Shown piece after piece: positions 42,801 to 49,798 of a stretch of 64,000 nucleotides of DNA (the stretch's first letter is position 1; each line of letters starts with the position of its first letter). Position numbers and translations under genes: made by a program. This DNA is from Pyrinomonadaceae bacterium (lineage in GTDB: Bacteria; Acidobacteriota; Blastocatellia; Pyrinomonadales; Pyrinomonadaceae). The notes under the pieces were generated by a model that saw nothing but the letters and a program-made list of their open reading frames with translations, was not told where the DNA came from and made no database searches. The stretch lies in NCBI GenBank assembly GCA_021228405.1, contig JAJQRF010000002.1, positions 682,001 to 746,000 on the forward strand. The letters run 5' to 3'.

Positions 42801-45782
42801 ATGATAAAAAAATCTTTACGTGCCGTATTTGTAATCTTTCAGATTACAGCCTTCTTCTTTGCGTTTATTCCGAAAAGTTATGCAGTCGATAATTCGGTAA
42901 AAACGCCTCAAACTGTTTTTTCAAATCCGCAAAGCATCGCCATCAACACCGCGTCGGGAGTAACCGCGCCGACCAAAGCGACGCTCTATCCGTCACCGAT
43001 CGAGGTTTCGGGAATGACCGGAAATATCACGAATCTTTCCGTGACGTTGAAAGGCATAACACATCAAAATCTGCCCGACATCGATATGCTTTTGGTCGGA
43101 CCGACCGGTGTAAAATATATTCTCGTGTCGGACGGCTTGGGCAACGGTCAGCCCTCGATCGATGACAAGATCGTGACGCTGACGAACGGGGTTAATATCG
43201 CCCAAGACTCCGACACGTTTCCGTCGCCTGCACCTGCCGCGCCTTATCTGACACCGCCGACAACTACTTTAAATGCGGCTTTTACGGGCACGAATCCGAA
43301 CGGAACGTGGTCGCTATACATCGTTGACGACCGTTTGAACGTTGCGGGAAACATCAATTCGGGATGGTCTTTGACCGTTACGACCGACGGTGCACCGACG
43401 ACTTTTGCAAATCCTAACTACATCGGCTTGAACGATATTATAGAATCGTCTGCACCATACGGTTCGGCGGTCAGCGTTTCGGGTCTTTCGGGCGTAATTT
43501 CAAATGTTACCTTAACGCTTAACGGTCTTTCGCACACTTCTTTGGCGGACGTAGACATCCTTCTGGTAAGTCCGAACGGAAAAGCCGCAGTCGTGATGTC
43601 CGACGTTAGTTCTGTCACCGCACCCGATAATATAAACATTACGCTCGATGACAACAGTCCAAACACTTTTCTGCCGACGGTCGTTTCCGGCACTTATCGC
43701 ACGCTCAATAACGGCGATTCAAACGGAGCGGACTTTTTCCCGAATCCCGCACCGCTTCGACCATACGATGTCATCGGATTGGAAAGTTTCAGAGGCTTTA
43801 ACCCGAACGGCGATTGGCGGCTTTATGTGGTTGACGACGCACAAACTAATTCGGGGACGATTGCGGGCGGTTGGAGTTTGGATATAACGACCGTGCCGCC
43901 GCCGCCGCCGCCATCGGGCGGATGTGCCGCTCCGAGCTTTACGCCGTCAAGTTTTTCGACGGGAACGAATCCGACCAATCTTGCCGTCGCGGATTTTAAT
44001 AATGACAACAAACAAGATGTTGCCGCGACGAATCAGGTTTCAAACGACGTTTCGATCTTGTTAGGAAACGGCGACGGCACTTTCGCGGCGCAGACTTTAC
44101 TTGCGGCAGGTTCGAGCCCGTATGCGCTCGTTGCCGGAAAATTCAATGCCGATAACAATGTCGATCTGGCGGTGGCAAATTCGGCATCGAACAACGTTTC
44201 AATATTTCTGGGCAACGGCAACGGAACTTTTTCCGCCGCCGCCAATTTCTTTGCCGGCGCGAATCCGATCTCGATCGCCTCGGGCGATTTGAACAATAAC
44301 GGCACGGAAGATTTGGTCGTGGCAAATTTCGGCGGCTTTTTCTCGGGTTCGGTTTCGGTTTTGCTCGGCAACGGAAGCGGCGGTTTTACTTCGGGAACTT
44401 CGATCCGCACCCGCACACAACCTTCCTTTGTCGCCGTTGCAAACCTTAACGCCGATTCAAACAAAGATGTCATTATCGCCAATTTCGGTTCGGACAGCGT
44501 GACGACATTTTTCGGTTCGGGCACGGGAACATTTCAACTGAATCAAAACATCACGACCGGAGCCGGACCCGTCGCAATCGAATTGTTCGATTCCAACGGA
44601 AACGGAATTTCCGATCTGTCGGTCGCCAATTACAATGCAGATTCGATTACATCCTGCACCGGCAATTCAAACGGAAATTTTACGAACTGCAATGTTTCTT
44701 CCGGCGGCGGTGCAAATCCGATCTCGCTGACTTCGGCGGATTTCGTCGGAAACGGAACGAAAAATCTGGCGACGGCTTTGAGCGGTTCCAATATCATCAA
44801 GGTCTTGACCAGCAACGTTGCCGTCGGGCAATTTCCGAATGCGGTCAAAGCCGCCGATTTCAACGGCGACGGAAAAGCCGATCTCGTTTCGGCAAATTCG
44901 GGCTCGAACGATATTTCGGTATTAATCAACAGTTGTCTGACATCGAAGGGAAATCTTTTTGATTTCAACGGCGACCGACGCACGGACTATACGATATTCC
45001 GTCCGGGCAATTCCAATTGGTATACATTGTTTTCGATTCAGAACACGTTTACGAACAGAGAATTTGCCCGACCGACCGACAAAGTTTTGTCTGCCGATTT
45101 CGACGGCGACGGTTTAGCGGATTTTGCTTATTACCGTCCCGAAACAGGACTTTGGTCGGTCATCGGAAATAATAGCCGTCCGCTTTATTTTCTCGGCTTC
45201 GGACTTCCCAACGACATTCCCGTTCCGGCTGATTACGACGGCGACGGCAAAGCCGACATTGCCGTTTTCCGCCCGTCAAACGGAACCTGGTATATCCGGC
45301 GGACTTCCGACAGCGGCTTGCAATCGGTCAATTTCGGAATGAACGGCGACAGTCCGCTGGCGGGCGATTTTGACGGCGACGGCAAAGACGACGTTGCAGT
45401 ATTTCGTCCTTCGACCGGGCTCTGGGCGATCTTGAAGAGCTCGGATGGTCAACCGATCCTGACGACCTTCGGAATGAGCGGCGATAAAGCCGTGCCTGCC
45501 GATTACGACGGCGACAGTAAATTCGATATTGCGGTTTATCGTCCGTCGGAAGGGGCGTGGTATATCCTGCAATCGACCGCCGGATTTCGTGCCGTGACGT
45601 GGGGCAACAGCACCGATATTCCCGTCAGGGGCGATTTCGAGGGTGACGGCAAATACGATGTCGGCATTTTCCGTCCGTCCGACGGAACGTGGTATATCCT
45701 CAAGAGTTCGGACAACGGCGGATTGTTTACGTCGTGGGGAACTGCAACCGATACGCCGATTCCCTCGATTTATGTTCGCTAG
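42801..45782 (+). CDS. Large exported protein: two P-domain-like modules and FG-GAP/VCBS repeats
   Basis: 993 residues. A signal peptide (cleavage near YA, about residue 29) is followed by two proprotein-convertase P-domain-like modules (about 45-195 and 205-370, each ending in an NPNGxWxLYxVDD segment). A poly-proline linker follows, then a first propeller of VCBS repeats (VADFNNDNKQDVAATNQVSNDVSILLGNGDG) and a second set in the DYDGDGKADIAVFRP style. The calcium loops DxDGDG are many. It is probably secreted or surface-bound. The second set is closely related to the repeats of 4227-5600, 8836-10425, 49796-52714 and 53020-54240. A terminator follows. Confidence 0.88.
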   Translation: MIKKSLRAVFVIFQITAFFFAFIPKSYAVDNSVKTPQTVFSNPQSIAINTASGVTAPTKATLYPSPIEVSGMTGNITNLSVTLKGITHQNLPDIDMLLVGPTGVKYILVSDGLGNGQPSIDDKIVTLTNGVNIAQDSDTFPSPAPAAPYLTPPTTTLNAAFTGTNPNGTWSLYIVDDRLNVAGNINSGWSLTVTTDGAPTTFANPNYIGLNDIIESSAPYGSAVSVSGLSGVISNVTLTLNGLSHTSLADVDILLVSPNGKAAVVMSDVSSVTAPDNINITLDDNSPNTFLPTVVSGTYRTLNNGDSNGADFFPNPAPLRPYDVIGLESFRGFNPNGDWRLYVVDDAQTNSGTIAGGWSLDITTVPPPPPPSGGCAAPSFTPSSFSTGTNPTNLAVADFNNDNKQDVAATNQVSNDVSILLGNGDGTFAAQTLLAAGSSPYALVAGKFNADNNVDLAVANSASNNVSIFLGNGNGTFSAAANFFAGANPISIASGDLNNNGTEDLVVANFGGFFSGSVSVLLGNGSGGFTSGTSIRTRTQPSFVAVANLNADSNKDVIIANFGSDSVTTFFGSGTGTFQLNQNITTGAGPVAIELFDSNGNGISDLSVANYNADSITSCTGNSNGNFTNCNVSSGGGANPISLTSADFVGNGTKNLATALSGSNIIKVLTSNVAVGQFPNAVKAADFNGDGKADLVSANSGSNDISVLINSCLTSKGNLFDFNGDRRTDYTIFRPGNSNWYTLFSIQNTFTNREFARPTDKVLSADFDGDGLADFAYYRPETGLWSVIGNNSRPLYFLGFGLPNDIPVPADYDGDGKADIAVFRPSNGTWYIRRTSDSGLQSVNFGMNGDSPLAGDFDGDGKDDVAVFRPSTGLWAILKSSDGQPILTTFGMSGDKAVPADYDGDSKFDIAVYRPSEGAWYILQSTAGFRAVTWGNSTDIPVRGDFEGDGKYDVGIFRPSDGTWYILKSSDNGGLFTSWGTATDTPIPSIYVR

Positions 45783-45806
45783 AACTTGAAAACCGAATAA
45801 AACGAG

Positions 45807-45846
45807 AAGCCGAAAAGTTGAATTTACTTTTCGGCTTTTTTCTTTT
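45807..45846 (+). terminator. Intrinsic terminator
   Basis: AAGCCGAAAAGT (45807-45818) pairs perfectly with 45826-45837; TTTTTTC follows. Confidence 0.9.
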
Positions 45847-45962
45847 TGATCGTGTGATTGACCGTTCGTTTATGCTTTCCGACCGCTCATTAAAAACTAT
45901 TGGCTGACGGTCTGAATAGTTCTTTAAACTGTGGCATTGATAATTTTCCGAAAATTAAAACA

Positions 45963-48212
45963 ATGAACATTATAAAGACACTGGCTTTTATATTTATTTT
46001 TTCTTTCGCGGCTTTCGCGCAGACGGGCAGGATTTCGGGTAACGTTTCCTACGGCGACAACACGGCTCTGCACGATGCTTCGGTGCAGATCGTGCAGTTG
46101 AAAAGGACGGTTTTGACGGACGACGCGGGTAATTATTCCTTTGAAAATGTTCCGTTCGGGCGTTATACGATTCTGGTTCACATCGACGGTTTTGCGGATG
46201 CCACGAAAATCGTTCAGCTTTCGGTGGGAACGGCAGCGTTGACGCAGGATTTTCAATTACAGATTTCTTCGCTGAAGGAACAAGTCACGGTGACGGCGAG
46301 CGGCACGGAGCAATCGACGTTCGATTCGTTTCAGACGGTAAGCTCGGTCGGTTCGACGAAGATCGCGGAACGTGCTTCGACCTCGCTCGGCGAGGTTCTG
46401 GAATCGGAAACGGGCGTGAGCAAGCGTTCGTTCGGGGTCGGCTCGTCGCGCCCGGTGATTCGCGGTTTCGACGGCGACCGCGTTCTGGTTTTGCAGGACG
46501 GCGTTCGTAACGGTTCGATCGGTTCGCAATCGGGCGATCACGGTGAAACGGCTGACCCGTTGAGCGCGGAACGCATCGAGGTCGTCAAAGGTCCGGGAAC
46601 TTTGCTTTACGGTTCAAACGCGATCGGCGGTGTCGTCAACGTCATCGGCAACGACGAGAATCGTTCGCACGACGGTTTTCGCGGATTTTTAACGGGTGTC
46701 GGCGGCACGGCTGACCGTCAGGGCGGCGTTTCGGGCGGTTTGGAATACGGTTACAAAAACTGGCTGTTTCGCGGGAATGTGAGCGCACAGCGGACGGGCG
46801 ATTACAATACGCCGATCGGAAGAGTCGAAAATTCGGCTTCGCGGTCGAACACGGAATCGTTCGGTGTCGGTTACTATGCCAATAAGTTTTGGCTGAACGG
46901 CAATTACGGCTTGGACATTCGCCGTTACGGGATTCCCTACGCGGCGATCTTCGAGGGCGGCGGAGAAGAAGTTCGTGCGGCGTTCGGAATCCTGCCGACG
47001 GTCGATGACGACATCGATCTGCGCCAACGCCGTCATAATTTCCGCATCAACGGCGGTTTCCGCGATCTGAACAATCCGTTTCTGAGCGGCGTTCAATACA
47101 ATCTCGACTACACGGACTACCGCCATAAAGAAATTGAAATCGCCGACGGCATTGCCGAAACGGGAACGATTTTCGATAACAAAACCTTTTCGTATCGTTC
47201 GCTTTTCGAGCAGACGAAATACAAAAAGCTGACGGGACGTTTCGGTTTCGAGGGCTTTAACCGCGATTACGAGGTGAACGGCGCGGAGCAGTTGGTCGTC
47301 GGAAAGATCAGGCAGAATGCGTTTTCGGCGTTTACTTTGCAGGAATTGGGCTTTGAAAGAGTCAAGTTTCAATTCGGCGGACGCATCGAGAATAACCGCT
47401 ATCGCCCCGACAATACGAATTATTCAGAGCGTGATTTTACGGGCTTTTCAGGCGCGGTCGGGATGAACGTCGGGCTGTGGCAGGGCGGCGCGTTTATCGT
47501 TAATTACTCGAATTCGTATCGTGCGCCCGCGCTCGAAGAGCTTTACAACAACGGTCCGCACATCGGGACGGTGACGTTCGAGATCGGCAATCAGAATCTG
47601 CGCAACGAACGCGCGAACGGCATCGATTTTTCGCTTCGTCATCAGTCGGACAGGTTCCGCATCACGGGCGATGTTTATTATTACCGCATCAATGATTTCG
47701 TCTTTTTCCAGTATCAGGACGAAGACGGCGACGGCGAAATCGACATCGAAGACGGTTTGCCCGTTGCCCGTTACGAACAGGCGGACGCGAGTTATTTCGG
47801 CGCGGAAGTCAGTGCTGACGTGACGTTTCACAAATACGTCGGCGGATTTTTGAATTTCGACACGGTGCGCGCCAAATTGATCGATAACGAGCAAAACATT
47901 CCGCGCATTCCGCCGACGCGCCTGAGAACGGGATTGGATTTCCGCTACAAGGATTTGAGCATCCGCCCCGAAGCCGTTTTCGTTGCCGACCAGGATAAAA
48001 CCGCGCCGCTCGAAACGCGCACGGCTGGCTACGGAATCGTGAATGTCGCGGGTTCATACACCATCGGCAGACAGCACACGGCGCATATTTTCTCGGTCAA
48101 CGCCTACAATCTGACGGACAGACTTTATCGCAATCATTTGTCGTTCATTAAAGAATTGACTCCCGAAATCGGGCGCGGAATCCGCTTCGGCTACACGCTC
48201 AGATTCTTTTAA
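45963..48212 (+). CDS. TonB-dependent outer-membrane receptor with carboxypeptidase-regulatory-like domain
   Basis: 749 residues from the ATG at 45963. Signal peptide (cleavage near FAQ); a CarboxypepD_reg-like domain (about 20-105, GRISGNVSYGDNTALHDASVQI ... YTILVHIDGFADATKIVQLS); a plug domain with RPVIRGFDGDRVLVLQDGV and ERIEVVKGPGTLLYGSNAIGGVVNV; then a 22-strand-type barrel ending in YTLRFF. It imports a metal chelate or other substrate by TonB energy. A DEDGDGEIDIEDG loop in the barrel could bind calcium or another divalent metal. No tonB or exbBD is adjacent. Confidence 0.93.
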   Translation: MNIIKTLAFIFIFSFAAFAQTGRISGNVSYGDNTALHDASVQIVQLKRTVLTDDAGNYSFENVPFGRYTILVHIDGFADATKIVQLSVGTAALTQDFQLQISSLKEQVTVTASGTEQSTFDSFQTVSSVGSTKIAERASTSLGEVLESETGVSKRSFGVGSSRPVIRGFDGDRVLVLQDGVRNGSIGSQSGDHGETADPLSAERIEVVKGPGTLLYGSNAIGGVVNVIGNDENRSHDGFRGFLTGVGGTADRQGGVSGGLEYGYKNWLFRGNVSAQRTGDYNTPIGRVENSASRSNTESFGVGYYANKFWLNGNYGLDIRRYGIPYAAIFEGGGEEVRAAFGILPTVDDDIDLRQRRHNFRINGGFRDLNNPFLSGVQYNLDYTDYRHKEIEIADGIAETGTIFDNKTFSYRSLFEQTKYKKLTGRFGFEGFNRDYEVNGAEQLVVGKIRQNAFSAFTLQELGFERVKFQFGGRIENNRYRPDNTNYSERDFTGFSGAVGMNVGLWQGGAFIVNYSNSYRAPALEELYNNGPHIGTVTFEIGNQNLRNERANGIDFSLRHQSDRFRITGDVYYYRINDFVFFQYQDEDGDGEIDIEDGLPVARYEQADASYFGAEVSADVTFHKYVGGFLNFDTVRAKLIDNEQNIPRIPPTRLRTGLDFRYKDLSIRPEAVFVADQDKTAPLETRTAGYGIVNVAGSYTIGRQHTAHIFSVNAYNLTDRLYRNHLSFIKELTPEIGRGIRFGYTLRFF

Positions 48213-48245
48213 TAAGCAGGGTGAAATGATAAGGGTAAGTGAACA

Positions 48246-48398
48246 AAAAAAACTCCCCTCCTTGAAAAAGGAGGGGTGGCGCGAAGCGGCGGGGTGGTTG
48301 GTTCACGTTTAATGATTCGACTGATTAATCTTGAGATTTAACCACCCCGTCCGCGAAGCGCGTCCACCCCTCCTTTTTAAGGAGGGGAGTTTTTTTTT
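48246..48398. repeat. Long CCCCTCC/GGAGGGG palindromic element
   Basis: The left arm (48246-48300) begins with A6CTCCCCTCC and ends in GGGGTGGTT; the right arm (48340-48398) is its near complement, starting AACCACCCC and ending in GGAGGGGAG plus a T-run. Each arm has its own small palindrome (CTCC...GGAG), and the 39-base centre is unrelated. It has no transposase gene. It resembles a mobile palindrome and may also terminate the TonB-receptor transcript. Confidence 0.85.
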
Positions 48399-48477
48399 GT
48401 TTGATTTTGCTTGTAAGGATACGGGGGCACGAAGGTTTTCATATTTTCTTCGTGCCTTTGTGTTTTTTACTGATTGA

Positions 48478-48730
48478 TAACTATTTCCCGTGCGGTCGTT
48501 TGAACCGCCGATGCGGTCATTTGAACTTCCCGCACATCGATTTGAATTGCCGATGCGTTCATTTCCACTTCCGATACGGGCATTTGAACTCACGATACAT
48601 CCGTTTGAACCGCCGACACATTCATTTGAACTTCCGACACATTCATTTGAATCGGCGATACGTCCGTTTGAACTTCCCGCACGTCCATTTGAACCGGCGG
48701 GACACTATCGGTAAAGCGCGGGACACTATC
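48478..48730. repeat. Degenerate 21-bp tandem array B
   Basis: TTTGAAC or a variant recurs at 48499, 48520, 48541, 48562, 48583, 48604, 48625, 48646, 48667 and 48688: exact 21-base steps. At the right end GGGACACTATC occurs at 48699 and 48720, again 21 apart, and the second copy contains the TAG stop of the leftward gene. The array is thus the 3' region of that gene. It has no spacers and is not CRISPR. Confidence 0.95.
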
Positions 48731-49496
48731 CTTTATTTTTCCGGCGCGGCGCAGGTTCAAACTCCAGCCCGCGTATTTGTTCGTATTGCGGGCTGTCCGT
48801 CCCGTATGCGGAGATGGTGTAATCTTTGAACGCCTTCCATATCTCGTAGAGCGAATCTTCGGCGAGATAAAAGATTTCATCGCGTTCGTCGAGCTTGTTG
48901 TCAACGGGAATAAAGGTTTGCGTAACGGCTTCGGTTTTAGCCTTCAAACCGTCGGAATAGGTTTGCATCGCCGTCGGTTTGAGGTCGGCTTCGTTCGGGT
49001 TAAAGCCGTATTCTTCGGCAATGGCGATTGCCGAATCGAGATTTTCGATGCGGTTCGTGCGGCTCATTTGCGAAGTCGAATGACTTTTTTCGGGAACTTC
49101 GAGCGTTGCCGCCGAATTTTTAGGTTTACTCGCTCCTTTGACCTTGCGCGTGTATGTCTTCAAATCTTCGACCGCCGAATCAGCCGCGCCCGACGCTTTG
49201 AAACCGCGTTCAAAGCGCGTCACGAGCGGCGAAAGTTCGTCAAACGCATCTTCCGCCGCGCTTGCCGCGACGCGATACGGAGCGCGGACTTCGATCAATC
49301 CGTCCCTGACGGTTTCGGCATCGGTAATTCTCTGTGCAATAAAATTGATTTTCAGGATCGGGTTGGTCGAATTGAACGATGCACCCCAACTTTGTCCGTA
49401 ACCGTGCATTTTCCTGATGGTTTCGACGTTTTTGGCGTGTCCTCTTTCCTCGGTCGAACGCTTCAAAGGCGTGTTATTCGGTGTATCTTCGGGCAT
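48726..49496 (-). CDS. Conserved hypothetical protein (Bacteroidetes-type family suspected)
   Basis: 256 residues from the ATG at 49496, with GGAGG upstream; the frame is open for 13 more codons. It has no signal peptide. Helical throughout: HGYGQSWGASFNSTNPILKINFI, RAPYRVAASAAEDAFDELSPL, TSQMSRTNRIENLDSAIAIAEEYGFNPNEADLK, LYEIWKAFKDYTISAYGTDSPQYEQIRGLEF. I remember proteins of this pattern mainly from Bacteroidetes, so transfer is possible but unchecked. Its stop codon lies inside the 21-bp array B. The function is unknown. Confidence 0.7.
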   Translation of the reverse strand: MPEDTPNNTPLKRSTEERGHAKNVETIRKMHGYGQSWGASFNSTNPILKINFIAQRITDAETVRDGLIEVRAPYRVAASAAEDAFDELSPLVTRFERGFKASGAADSAVEDLKTYTRKVKGASKPKNSAATLEVPEKSHSTSQMSRTNRIENLDSAIAIAEEYGFNPNEADLKPTAMQTYSDGLKAKTEAVTQTFIPVDNKLDERDEIFYLAEDSLYEIWKAFKDYTISAYGTDSPQYEQIRGLEFEPAPRRKNKG

Positions 49497-49651
49497 ACTT
49501 TGATTTTTCCTCCGTGTCCGGGGGGAATTTATCAAACAACGCCAAAAGATTTAGTTGTTATCCTAAAAACGCACCGGATAATTAGTAAATTGTTTTTAAC
49601 ATTTGCGAAAATCATAATACGACAAGACCTTTTGTAATGTAAAGAAAAAAA

Positions 49652-49798
49652 ATAAGTGAGAACGGATAAGTGATAAGTGATAACGGATAACGGATAACTG
49701 ATAACTGATAACGAAAAACATTTCAATATCAGTTATCCACTATCAACTATCAGTTATTCGTTATCCGTTATCAGTTATCCACTATCAACTATCAGTTA
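49652..49798. repeat. Heptanucleotide GATAACT-family inverted repeat at the SBBP gene end
   Basis: The left half (49652-49713) is made of 7-mers such as CGGATAA, GTGATAA, CTGATAA; the right half (49727-49798) of TATCAGT, TATCCAC, TATCAAC, TATCCGT. All keep a 7-base step. The right half contains the TAA stop of the SBBP gene (49796-49798). Same word family as 629-698. The gap 49497-49795 otherwise holds only an AT-rich stretch. Confidence 0.92.

Noticed and set aside
42801-43890. Subtilisin-type protease, because of the P-domain-like modules
   Set aside because: No catalytic Asp/His/Ser subtilisin motifs are present; the modules stand without a peptidase.
48478-48730. CRISPR array
   Set aside because: Repeats are contiguous with no spacers, 21 bp long and degenerate; there are no cas genes.
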